Below are positions 7,745 through 15,865 of a stretch of DNA of 32,106 bases, one piece after another. The position numbers and the translations under genes are program-made. The stretch's first letter is position 1. Every line of letters begins with the position of its first letter. The stretch comes from Hyphomicrobiales bacterium (GTDB taxonomy: Bacteria; Pseudomonadota; Alphaproteobacteria; Rhizobiales; Xanthobacteraceae): assembly GCA_019075925.1 (NCBI GenBank), contig JAGXAC010000020.1, positions 1 to 32,106 on the forward strand. The letters are read 5' to 3'. The notes under the pieces are model-generated. The model had not been told where the DNA came from and did not search any database. It saw only the letters and a program-made list of their open reading frames with translations.

Positions 7745-9550
7745 TTAGCCGCCGACGGCGAGCGGCGCCGGCGCCGCTTCCTGTCCCTTAAGCTGGATGC
7801 GATAGAACGAGGCGTAACGGCCGTTCTTGCGAAGCAATTCTTCGTGGCGGCCGGATTCGACGATCTTTCCGTTCTCCACCACCAGGATGCAGTCGGCATG
7901 CATGATGGTCGCCAGCCGATGCGCGATCACCAGCGTTGTGCGTCCCTTGCACAGCTCGGCGATCGCCTCCTGCACGTAGCGCTCGGATTCGGAATCGAGC
8001 GCCGCGGTCGCCTCGTCGAGCAGAATGATCGGCGCGTTCTTGATCAGCGCGCGCGCAATCGCCAGGCGCTGGCGCTGGCCGCCGGATAGCTGCATGCCGT
8101 GCTCGCCGACCGGCGTGTCGTAACCGGCGGGAAAATCGCGGATGAATTCGTCGGCATGCGCGGCCTTGGCGGCGGCAACGATCTCGGCTTCGCCGGCGCC
8201 GAGCCGGCCGAGCGCGATGTTGTCGCGGATGGTGCCGCGGAACAGCTGCACGATCTGGCCGACATAGGCGATCTGATGCCGCAACGAGTCCCGCCTGACC
8301 ATGGCAATGTCCTGACCGTCGATCAGGATGCGACCGGACTCGACCGTATAGAAACGCAGAATCAGATCGAGCACGGTGGTTTTACCGCCGCCAGACGGTC
8401 CGACTAGCGCCGTGAACTTGCCGGGCTGCGCCACGAAGCTCATGCCACGCAGCACCGGCGTGCCGGCGCGATACGCGAACCGCACGTCGGAAAACTCAAG
8501 ACGCCCGGTGGTGAGCTCCAGCGGCGGACATTCGTCGTCGTTCGACTCGCCCGCCGGACTGTCGATGATCTCATACAGAACGCGAACGCCGACCAGGTTG
8601 TTGTGCAGATCCATATTCAGCCGCGCCAGCCGTTTCGCCGGTTCGTAGGCGAGCAGGAACGCGGCCAGGAACGAAACAAATTCGCCCGGCGTGCCGTGGC
8701 CGGCAATGCCGCGATAGCCGCCATAGATGATCGCCAGTGCGATGGCGAAACCGGCCAGCGTCTCCATGATCGGATTCGAGCGATTGGCGACGCGCGCCAT
8801 CTTGTTGGCTTGCGCCTCCACGCCGGTCACGCTGTCGTCGAGCCGCCGCCGCATCTCTTCCTCAAGCGAAAAAGCCTTCACCATGCGCAGCCCTTGCAGC
8901 GATTCCTGCATGGTTTCGATCGTGCGGGTGCCGCCGGTGAACTGCTTCTGCGCGATGTTGCGCACCCGGCGCACCAGCTTGCGCAGCAGGAACAGCGCCG
9001 GCGGCGCTATCACCAGCGCGGCGACCGACATCACCGGATCGCGGATCACCATGACCGCGCAAAGTCCGATCAGCGACATCAGATCGCGGCCGATTGCCGT
9101 GATCAAAAGATTGATGACTTGGCTCACCGAGCCGGCGCCGGTGGTCAGGCGCGCGATGAATTCCGACGAGTGGCGGTCGGCGAAGAAGCTCATATTCTCG
9201 CGCAGCAGCTTGTCGAACATGCGGCGCTGATTGTCGGCGACGATGCGGTTGCCGACATAGGACAACAGCACGGTGCCGCCATAGGTGGCGATGCCCTTGG
9301 TGGTGAACACCGCCATCACGACGATGCCGACGACGACGATGCCGCGGAAATTGTGGTTGATGTACGCCTCGTTGGTCATCGTGCCGATGAGGTAGGCGCT
9401 CAGCGCCATAGCGCCGGCAGCGATGCACATCAGCACGACGGCAACGGCGTAGCGCGGCCAATGCGCCAGCGCCTCGTCGATAAGCAGGCGGCGTATCAAT
9501 ACGGCAGCCGGATACGTGCCCGAAGACAATTCGGCCTTGGAAACGTTCAT
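7745..9550 (-). CDS. MsbA-like ABC exporter (fused permease-ATPase)
   Basis: A half-transporter of the MsbA/lipid exporter type, 601 residues, acting as a homodimer in the inner membrane. The N-terminal ~330 residues form the six-helix exporter domain (PRYAVAVVLMCIAAGAMALSAYLIG; GIVVVGIVVMAVFTTKG), and the C-terminal ABC domain has Walker A GPSGGGKTT (384-392), signature LSGGQ (488-492) and Walker B LLDEA (510-514). The frame stays open to 10051, but MNVSKAELSS at 9550 gives a family-like length and avoids overlap with galE; an ATG near 9613 is a less likely alternative. It follows waaF-galE on the same strand, so flipping of lipid A-core or another envelope glycolipid is likely. Other exporters of this family share the motifs. 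Confidence 0.88.
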   Translation of the reverse strand: MNVSKAELSSGTYPAAVLIRRLLIDEALAHWPRYAVAVVLMCIAAGAMALSAYLIGTMTNEAYINHNFRGIVVVGIVVMAVFTTKGIATYGGTVLLSYVGNRIVADNQRRMFDKLLRENMSFFADRHSSEFIARLTTGAGSVSQVINLLITAIGRDLMSLIGLCAVMVIRDPVMSVAALVIAPPALFLLRKLVRRVRNIAQKQFTGGTRTIETMQESLQGLRMVKAFSLEEEMRRRLDDSVTGVEAQANKMARVANRSNPIMETLAGFAIALAIIYGGYRGIAGHGTPGEFVSFLAAFLLAYEPAKRLARLNMDLHNNLVGVRVLYEIIDSPAGESNDDECPPLELTTGRLEFSDVRFAYRAGTPVLRGMSFVAQPGKFTALVGPSGGGKTTVLDLILRFYTVESGRILIDGQDIAMVRRDSLRHQIAYVGQIVQLFRGTIRDNIALGRLGAGEAEIVAAAKAAHADEFIRDFPAGYDTPVGEHGMQLSGGQRQRLAIARALIKNAPIILLDEATAALDSESERYVQEAIAELCKGRTTLVIAHRLATIMHADCILVVENGKIVESGRHEELLRKNGRYASFYRIQLKGQEAAPAPLAVGG

Positions 9551-9663
9551 GCGCGATCCGTGGCGTCCTGCGACCGAATGCGCGAATTCCGCGCGCTTGC
9601 CGAGCGTTTCCATGCCCGGAAGAGCCGCGATTTTCAAGCTATTTTCAGCGGAACTATGACCGC

Positions 9664-10704
9664 TTAGGACGACCGCTTGGAACCGCCGGCCGCGCGCCCA
9701 ATTGCTTGACCGGCCGGCGCGGCTCGCCGCTTCGTCAGCTCGCGCTCCCAAGCAAGCGCATGCGCCACAATCGTCGACAGATCGTCGTAGCGCGGCTGCC
9801 AGCCGAGCACCGCCCGCGCTTGCGAGGAATCGGCTACGATGCGCGCCGGATCGCCTTGCCGTGGCGGCGCGATTTCGACGCGAAAATCGACGCCCGACAC
9901 GCGCTTGACCGTGTCGATCACCTCGCGCACCGAATAGCCGTGACCGTAACCGCAATTGAGCGTTTGCGACGGCGCACCCGAACGCAAGCGGCCGAGCGCA
10001 TCGGAATGCGCACGCACGAGATCGCTGACGTGAATATAGTCGCGCACACACGTGCCGTCGGCCGTCGGGTAATCGGTGCCGAATATCTGCAGCTTGTCGC
10101 GGGCGCCGACCGCGGTTTCGATCGCCACCTTGATCAGATGGGTCGCGTCCTTGCTCGATTGCCCGGCGCGTCCGCGCGGATCGGCGCCAGCGACGTTGAA
10201 GTAACGAAGGATCGTATAGCGGAGCCCGAGCGCGCGGCCGGCGTCGCGCAACATGACTTCGCTCATCAGCTTCGACCAGCCGTACGGCGATACCGGCTGC
10301 GTCGGCGCGGTTTCCGACACCGGGATTTGCGCCGGATCGCCGTACACCGCGGCGGTCGATGAGAAAATGAAATGGTCAACTCCGGCGTTCACCGCCGATT
10401 CGATCAGTGCTCGGGTATTGACGGTGTTGTTGCGATAATAGCTGAGCGGATCGCTGACCGACTCAGGCACCACGACCGAAGCGGCGAAGTGAATGATGGC
10501 GTCAACGCGATGCTGGCGGATCAGCCGCTCGACCAGCGCCTGATCGCCGCAGTCGCCGACAACGAGCGGCACGCCCTCGGCAACCGCCCAGGCAAAGCCG
10601 GTCGAAAGGTTGTCCAGAACGACGAACGGTTCGCCGGCGTCGGCGAGTTCGAGCGCCATATGGCTGCCGATATAGCCGGCCCCGCCGGTGACCAGGATCG
10701 TCAT
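9664..10704 (-). CDS. galE: UDP-glucose 4-epimerase
   Basis: An extended short-chain dehydrogenase that interconverts UDP-glucose and UDP-galactose in the cytoplasm, supplying galactose for LPS or polysaccharide. The Rossmann motif GGAGYIGS spans residues 7-14, DNLSTG follows at 31-36, the catalytic Ser/Thr is in SSTAAVYG, and Tyr141 and Lys145 lie in PYGWSK. The GalE-specific blocks (RYFNVAGADP, DGTCVRDYIHVSDL, LNCGYGHGYSVREV) are all present. The length (346) is normal, with a short basic tail (KRRAAPAGQAIG…KRSS). It sits 72 bp downstream of the heptosyltransferase gene and 113 bp upstream of the exporter gene, suggesting one leftward operon. Confidence 0.95.
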   Translation of the reverse strand: MTILVTGGAGYIGSHMALELADAGEPFVVLDNLSTGFAWAVAEGVPLVVGDCGDQALVERLIRQHRVDAIIHFAASVVVPESVSDPLSYYRNNTVNTRALIESAVNAGVDHFIFSSTAAVYGDPAQIPVSETAPTQPVSPYGWSKLMSEVMLRDAGRALGLRYTILRYFNVAGADPRGRAGQSSKDATHLIKVAIETAVGARDKLQIFGTDYPTADGTCVRDYIHVSDLVRAHSDALGRLRSGAPSQTLNCGYGHGYSVREVIDTVKRVSGVDFRVEIAPPRQGDPARIVADSSQARAVLGWQPRYDDLSTIVAHALAWERELTKRRAAPAGQAIGRAAGGSKRSS

Positions 10705-10776
10705 GCGTAAAGTCCGTCTGCCAGGGCTCCAGACGCCATACGCCGATTTGATGAATACGCCGTTATAGCGTCACTT

Positions 10777-11853
10777 TTAGCCCTGAACGCGCGGCGTTGT
10801 CGCGTGCGCCGCAAGGGCATCGCGGGCGGCCGCGAACACCGCGTCGGGGCTGATGTCGCGCAGGCAGCGGTGATGTCCGAGCGGACAAACATTTTGATTG
10901 CATGGCCGGCACGGCAGGCGGTCGCTGATCTCAACCGCGGCGGCGAGCGGATTGAGCGGCGCCCACAGGGCTGCCGTCATCGGACCGAAGATGCCGATCG
11001 ACGGCGTGCCGAGTGCGGCGGCGACGTGCAATAATCCGGAATCGTTGGCGACCGCGGCTGCGGCCGCCGCAAGCGCCAGAACCGCGTCACCAATGTCGTT
11101 GCCGGTGAGGTCGCGCGCGCGCGTGTCGCCGACGATTTCCTGCGCCAGCGTCTTCTCGTTCGGGCCGCCGAGCACGAAGACGTCGCAACCTTCCGCCAGC
11201 AGCCGACGGCTAAGTGCCGCGTAGGACGCGCTCGGCCAGCGCCGCGCCGGCGCAACCGAGCCTGGCGCGAGCGCCACCAGCGGCCGGTTGCCGGCGACGC
11301 CATGTTTTGTTTGCCAAGCAGCGATCGCATCGGCCGGAACGTCAAGAACCGGCCGCGGCCAAGCGGGCGGCGCCGCCGCGTTCTTCGGCAGCGCCAGCGC
11401 CGCGCAGCGGTCGACGGTGCGCGGCAGTTGCCGTTCGCCGAAGCGAAGATCGTTGATAAGCAGTAGGCGCCCTTCGCCGAAAAATCCGGTGCGTCGCGGA
11501 ATGCCGGCGAGGAATGGCGCCAAGGCAGACTTCCACGTTCGCGGCAGGACCAGCACGTCGCCGTAACCTTCGCGCCGAAGCCTTCGCGCCAAGACGAGTT
11601 GTTGCGCCAACGCAATATGCCCACGCGGCAGATCGGCCACGAGCGTTTTCCTGATGCCGGGCATGTAGCCGGCAAGCGGTGCGCAAAGCTTCGTTGCCAG
11701 CATATCCACCGGCCGATCGGGGAAGCGCTCGCGCAACAGCGTCACAACCGAGTGGCCGCGCACGAATTCGCCGACCCACATATAGGGCACGATCAGGATC
11801 GGTCTTTTGTCCGCTCCAGGATCGTCCGGGGAAAAATATGAATCTTGATTCAT
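10777..11853 (-). CDS. waaF: ADP-heptose:LPS heptosyltransferase, GT9 family (WaaF-like)
   Basis: A glycosyltransferase of family 9 that adds L-glycero-D-manno-heptose to the LPS inner core on the cytoplasmic face of the inner membrane. The start of the domain, ILIVPYMWVGEFVRGHS, is a WaaF-type block. LVALAPGSVAPARRWPSASYAAL and AVANDSGLLHVAAALGTPSIGIFGPM form the nucleotide-sugar site, and the C-terminus carries the Cys-rich WaaF hallmark RPCNQNVCPLGHHRCLRDISPD. From ATG 11853 the protein has 358 residues. Earlier in-frame ATGs at 11877 and 11913 exist and no candidate has a clear ribosome-binding site, so the start is uncertain. It is divergent from hldD, which makes its donor. WaaC or another heptosyltransferase cannot be fully excluded. 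Confidence 0.88.
   Translation of the reverse strand: MNQDSYFSPDDPGADKRPILIVPYMWVGEFVRGHSVVTLLRERFPDRPVDMLATKLCAPLAGYMPGIRKTLVADLPRGHIALAQQLVLARRLRREGYGDVLVLPRTWKSALAPFLAGIPRRTGFFGEGRLLLINDLRFGERQLPRTVDRCAALALPKNAAAPPAWPRPVLDVPADAIAAWQTKHGVAGNRPLVALAPGSVAPARRWPSASYAALSRRLLAEGCDVFVLGGPNEKTLAQEIVGDTRARDLTGNDIGDAVLALAAAAAAVANDSGLLHVAAALGTPSIGIFGPMTAALWAPLNPLAAAVEISDRLPCRPCNQNVCPLGHHRCLRDISPDAVFAAARDALAAHATTPRVQG
11838..11853. repeat. Perfect palindrome over the waaF start codon
   Basis: ATGAATC-TT-GATTCAT is a 7-bp inverted repeat with a 2-nt centre whose right end is the ATG at 11853 (minus strand). It sits in an AT-rich patch that also holds a second ATGAAT at 11877. It may be a protein-binding site or an RNA hairpin over the start; either is inference. 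Confidence 0.45.
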
Positions 11854-12060
11854 TTTAAACAGCGAACTAAAATTCATTTCATTAGTCGTGCGCTGGCGAC
11901 TTAACCCGGTCATGGCCGCGCTGTCCAGTGTCCGGGCTGCAAGCAGGTGGCGGACGCTAGCGGATCGCGGAACTTCGAATCCATGGGCGGCAGTGTTGCA
12001 CGCCGGACGAAACTGGCGCTAAACGGTTCGGCGGCAACCTCAAACGGTGTTAACGCGTCG

Positions 12061-13041
12061 ATGTTGTTGGTCACCGGCGGGGCCGGCTTCATCGGATCGA
12101 ATGTGCTCGCCAGCCTCAATGAGGCCGGACGCTCCGACATCGCCGTCAACGATCTGCTCGGCCGCGACGGCAAGTGGCACAATCTGTCCGGCCGCCAATT
12201 GGTCGAATTCGTTCCACCCGCGGACCTGCTGCGCTGGCTCGAAGGGCGCAAACTCGACGCTGTGGTGCATTTCGGCGCCATCTCCTCGACCACCGCAACG
12301 GACGCCGACCTGTTGATCGAAACCAACGTCCGCTTGTCGCTGCGCCTGTTCGACTGGTGCGCGGCGACACGCACGCCGTTCATCTATGCTTCCTCGGCCG
12401 CCACTTACGGCGACGGTTCGGCGGGCTTTTCCGACGATTGCTCGCCGGAACGCCTCAAGCGGCTCAAGCCGCTCAACCTCTACGGTTGGAGCAAGCATAT
12501 GTTCGATCTTGCGGTGGCCGAACGTGCCGCGCGCAAGGACAAGCTGCCGCCGCAATGGGCCGGACTTAAGTTCTTCAATGTCTTCGGCCCGAACGAATAC
12601 CATAAAGGCGAGATGATGAGTCTCGTCGCCAAGCGCTTCGACGCGGCCAAGGCCGGCGAGACGGTCCGGCTGTTCAAGTCGCATCGATCCGGCGTCGCCG
12701 ACGGCGAGCAGAAACGCGATTTCATCTACGTCGACGACGCGGTGGCGGTGGTGCGCTGGCTGATGGAGACGCCGGCAGTGTCGGGTATCTTCAATGTCGG
12801 CACCGGCCACGCGCGCAGCTTCCGCGATCTGATGACCGCCATGTTCGCGGCGCTGGGACGCGAGCCGAACATCGATTATATCGACATGCCGGAATCGATC
12901 CGCGACCACTATCAGTATTACACGCAAGCCGAGACCGAAAATCTGCGGCGGGCCGGCTATAACGCCGACTTCACGCCGCTCGAAGATGCGGTGAGACATT
13001 ACGTGACCGGATATCTCGATCGCGCCGACCGCTATCGGTGA
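12061..13041 (+). CDS. hldD: ADP-L-glycero-D-manno-heptose 6-epimerase
   Basis: An extended SDR enzyme that converts ADP-D,D-heptose to ADP-L,D-heptose, the last step of the LPS heptose donor pathway. MLLVTGGAGFIGSN starts at the Rossmann fold (GGAGFIGS at 6-13), VNDLLGRDGKWHNL (29-42) is an HldD-specific block, Tyr141 and Lys145 lie in LYGWSK, and the substrate region includes KFFNVFGPNEYHKGEMMS and RDFIYVDDAV. The product is 326 residues. The frame is open back to 11947, but the extension is not family-like, so ATG 12061 is chosen; no strong ribosome-binding site is visible. It heads a rightward hldD-hldE-waaL unit, divergent from waaF. Confidence 0.95.
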   Translation: MLLVTGGAGFIGSNVLASLNEAGRSDIAVNDLLGRDGKWHNLSGRQLVEFVPPADLLRWLEGRKLDAVVHFGAISSTTATDADLLIETNVRLSLRLFDWCAATRTPFIYASSAATYGDGSAGFSDDCSPERLKRLKPLNLYGWSKHMFDLAVAERAARKDKLPPQWAGLKFFNVFGPNEYHKGEMMSLVAKRFDAAKAGETVRLFKSHRSGVADGEQKRDFIYVDDAVAVVRWLMETPAVSGIFNVGTGHARSFRDLMTAMFAALGREPNIDYIDMPESIRDHYQYYTQAETENLRRAGYNADFTPLEDAVRHYVTGYLDRADRYR

Positions 13042-13074
13042 GGAAGAGCAGGGGCGTGCGGCCGGGGGCAAACA

Positions 13075-14589
13075 ATGTACGACTTTGAAGAAGCGCTGCG
13101 CTTGATCGGCAAGCAGACCGTACTGTGCGTCGGCGACGTGATGCTTGACGATTTCGTTTACGGCGAAGTCACCCGCATCTCGCCGGAAGCGCCGACGCCG
13201 GTGCTCAAGGTGACCAGCAACGCGATCGAGATCGGCGGCGCCGGCAATGTCGCGCGCAACATTGCGGCGTTGGGTGCAACGTGCATTTTTGTCGGCCTGG
13301 TCGGCAGCGACGAGGCCGGCGCTAGACTCGGCGAGGCGCTCGGCAAGCTTTCCGCAATTACGCCCGCATTGATCACCGACGAGACCCGGCCGACGACGCG
13401 GAAGGTGCGCTTCGTTTCCGAGCATCACTCCGCGCACCTGCTGCGCGCCGACTGGGAGACCGGCCAGCCGCTCGACGCCGGCAGCGAGGCGGCGATCATC
13501 GCCAGGGCGGAAGCGGCAATGGCAGAAGCCAGCGCCGTGGTGTTGTCCGATTACGCCAAGGGCGTGCTCAGCGAACGTGTCATCCGCGCCGTCATCGAAA
13601 AGGCCCGCGCTGCCGGCAAGCCGCTGGTGGTCGATCCCAAGCATCACGATTACCGGATTTACCGCGGCGCCACTCTGATCACGCCGAATGCGAAGGAACT
13701 CGCCGCCGCCGTGCACCGTCCGGTCACCACCGAAACCGAGATTGCCGCCGCCGCCGCCGAACTGGCCCGGTTGGTCGAAAGCGAAGCGGTGCTGGTCACC
13801 CGCAGCGAACACGGCATGAGCCTGCACGTCGAAGGTCAGCCGCCGATCCATGTGCCGGCCTATCCGGTCAAGGTGCGCGACGTTTCCGGCGCCGGCGATA
13901 CCGTCGCCGCAGTGATGGCGGTGATGCTGGCGATGAATATGCCCTACGAATTTGCCATGCGCGCGGCCAATGCCGCGGCCGCCGTGGTGGTGGGCAAACG
14001 CGGCACCTCCACGGTGTCGCTCGGCGAACTGCGCCACCGCATTTTGCCCGCGGCTTCGCTGGCACCCGAGGACAAGATCCTGTTCGACTGGTCGCAACTC
14101 GATGAGCGGCTGGCGGACTGGCGCCGGCTTGGTCTGCGCATCGGCTTCACCAACGGCTGCTTCGACCTGCTGCATCGCGGCCACATCCGCCTTTTGGCTG
14201 AGGCGCGCGCGGCTTGTGATCGCCTCGTGGTCGGATTGAACAGCGACGCTTCGACCGCCCGCCTCAAGGGCGAGGGCCGTCCGATCAATCCTGCGGAAGG
14301 CAGGGCCGAAGTGCTGGCCGCGCTCGAAGCGGTCGATCTGGTCGCGGTGTTCGAGCAGGACACGCCGCTTGAACTGATCAAGCAGGTGCGGCCAATGGTG
14401 CTGGTCAAGGGCGCCGATTATCGGCTCGATGAGGTGGTCGGCCGCGAAGTGGTCGAGGCTGCCGGCGGCAACGTGATCCTGGTCGATCTGGTGCAGGGAC
14501 AATCGACCTCCGGACTGGTGCGGCGCTCGGCCAAATCCGCCGCTTCGACCGGCCCGGCAAAACGGCCCAGCCAGCCGACACGGTCGTAA
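13075..14589 (+). CDS. hldE: Bifunctional heptose-7-phosphate kinase / heptose-1-phosphate adenylyltransferase
   Basis: A two-domain enzyme for ADP-heptose synthesis, 504 residues. The N-terminal ribokinase/PfkB domain (about 1-325) phosphorylates D-glycero-D-manno-heptose 7-phosphate at C1; it shows GGAGNVARNIAALG (54-67) and the PfkB signature DVSGAGDTVAA with catalytic Asp275. The C-terminal nucleotidyltransferase domain (about 350-480) carries GFTNGCFDLLHRGH, with the HxGH motif at 367-370, and the end block VLVKGADYRLDEVVGREVVEAAGG. The tail after 485 is low-complexity. It is 33 bp downstream of hldD. The isomerase gmhA and phosphatase gmhB that complete the pathway are not in this window. 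Confidence 0.96.
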   Translation: MYDFEEALRLIGKQTVLCVGDVMLDDFVYGEVTRISPEAPTPVLKVTSNAIEIGGAGNVARNIAALGATCIFVGLVGSDEAGARLGEALGKLSAITPALITDETRPTTRKVRFVSEHHSAHLLRADWETGQPLDAGSEAAIIARAEAAMAEASAVVLSDYAKGVLSERVIRAVIEKARAAGKPLVVDPKHHDYRIYRGATLITPNAKELAAAVHRPVTTETEIAAAAAELARLVESEAVLVTRSEHGMSLHVEGQPPIHVPAYPVKVRDVSGAGDTVAAVMAVMLAMNMPYEFAMRAANAAAAVVVGKRGTSTVSLGELRHRILPAASLAPEDKILFDWSQLDERLADWRRLGLRIGFTNGCFDLLHRGHIRLLAEARAACDRLVVGLNSDASTARLKGEGRPINPAEGRAEVLAALEAVDLVAVFEQDTPLELIKQVRPMVLVKGADYRLDEVVGREVVEAAGGNVILVDLVQGQSTSGLVRRSAKSAASTGPAKRPSQPTRS

Positions 14590-14596
14590 ACCAAGA

Positions 14597-15865
14597 ATGA
14601 CGTCGCGCATCGCCAGGTTTCCCATCGGGAGCGCATTTGACCGGGCGCGGTGGTGTCTCGCCGCCGATGCGCTCGCGGCCGGCGTCGCAGTGTTCGTGCC
14701 GTGGTCGACCTCGCTCACTGAAATTTTCGTGGTGCTTTGGCTGGTCGCGTTCCTGCCGACTTTGTTTTTGCCGGCCGCCGATTTCGGCGAGCTGCGCAAC
14801 GTCTTACGGAAGCCGGCCGGCTTTTTGCCGATTGTGCTCTGCGCGCTGGCGGCAATCGGCATGCTTTGGGCATTCGACGTGTCGTGGACGGAGCGCCTCG
14901 GCGGCTTCGCCAAGTTTCCCCGGCTGATGCTGATTGCGTTGCTGCTCGCGCAGTTTGCGCTTTCCGAACGCGGCGTGTGGGTGCTGTACGGTTTCCTCGC
15001 CGCGACCGTCTTGTTGCTGTTGGCTTCGTTGGCATTGGCGGCGTTCCCCGGCTTGCCTTGGCATGGCAAGGGGTTTGGCGTTCCGGTCAACGACTACATC
15101 CGCCAGAGCACGTGCTTTATGGTCTGCGTTTTTGGGCTCCTTGGCGCGGCGGTCGAACGGGCGCGCGCCGGCAGATGGCGGCCCGCCGTCGGCATGATCG
15201 CGCTCGCGGCGTTATTTCTCGGCGACATCCTGTTCGTCGTGAGCAGTCGCACCTCGCTATTCGTCGCGCCGATATTGTTGCTTCTCCTGGGTTGGCGCGA
15301 GTTCCGCTGGAAAGGCGTGCTGGCAGCGGTGGCGCTGGGGATCGTTGTCAGCGGCGCCGGCTGGCTGAGCTCGCCTTATTTGCGCGAGCGGCTCTCCACC
15401 TCGGTCCAGGAGTGGAGAGATTATCGCACCAAGGATACCGCCAATTCGACCGGGCTGCGGGCCGAGTTTCTGAGAAAATCAATCTCTTTCATCGCGGCCG
15501 CGCCGATCATCGGTCACGGCACCGGGTCGATACCGCAGCAATTCCGCAATGCCGCGCTCGGCGAAAGCGGCGCCGCGGCGGCGGCGTCGAAAAATCCGCA
15601 CAATCAGATTTTTGCCGTCGCGATCCAGCTTGGCGCGGTCGGCGCGGTCGTGCTGCTTGCCATGTGGCTCGCACACTTCATGCTGTTCACCGGCGGCGGC
15701 TTGATCGCCTGGATCGGCATGACCGTGGTCGCCGACAATTTCCTGTCTTCATTGTTCAACTCGCACCTGTTCGATACCGGTCAGGGCTGGCTCTACATCT
15801 TCGGCGTCGGCGTTGCCGGCGGCATGGTGCTGCGGGAGCGCAAGTCCGTGCCGGGATCGCCTTAA
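14597..15865 (+). CDS. waaL: O-antigen ligase family membrane protein (WaaL-like)
   Basis: A polytopic inner-membrane protein of the O-antigen ligase/Wzy-C family, 422 residues with roughly ten to twelve hydrophobic segments. WaaL moves O-antigen from undecaprenyl diphosphate to lipid A-core on the periplasmic side. Family features are FVVSSRTSLFVAP (around 213-225, with the conserved Arg), a large periplasmic loop after about 255 (SSPYLRERLSTSVQEWRDYR…NSTGLRAEF), the block FIAAAPIIGHGTGSI (298-312) and NPHNQIFAVAIQLG with the likely functional His near 335. It begins 7 bp after hldE, so it is part of that operon. A polymerase (Wzy) or other ligase role cannot be excluded by eye. Its stop overlaps that of the convergent epimerase gene. 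Confidence 0.85.
   Translation: MTSRIARFPIGSAFDRARWCLAADALAAGVAVFVPWSTSLTEIFVVLWLVAFLPTLFLPAADFGELRNVLRKPAGFLPIVLCALAAIGMLWAFDVSWTERLGGFAKFPRLMLIALLLAQFALSERGVWVLYGFLAATVLLLLASLALAAFPGLPWHGKGFGVPVNDYIRQSTCFMVCVFGLLGAAVERARAGRWRPAVGMIALAALFLGDILFVVSSRTSLFVAPILLLLLGWREFRWKGVLAAVALGIVVSGAGWLSSPYLRERLSTSVQEWRDYRTKDTANSTGLRAEFLRKSISFIAAAPIIGHGTGSIPQQFRNAALGESGAAAAASKNPHNQIFAVAIQLGAVGAVVLLAMWLAHFMLFTGGGLIAWIGMTVVADNFLSSLFNSHLFDTGQGWLYIFGVGVAGGMVLRERKSVPGSP

Noticed and set aside
8603-9667. A 354-codon plus-strand open frame
   Set aside because: Antisense to the MsbA-like exporter, which has all ABC motifs; the translation is His/Arg/Ala-rich without a recognisable fold.
7745-10051. A longer MsbA-like start reaching 10051
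   Set aside because: The extra 167 residues are Arg/Ala-rich, lie antiparallel-free but inside galE on the same strand in another frame, and are not part of the exporter fold.
12040-15090. A ~1000-codon open frame on the minus strand
   Set aside because: It is antisense to hldD, hldE and the start of waaL, all of which have clear family motifs. Its translation is His/Arg/Gln-rich low-complexity with no domain, typical of a GC-rich shadow.
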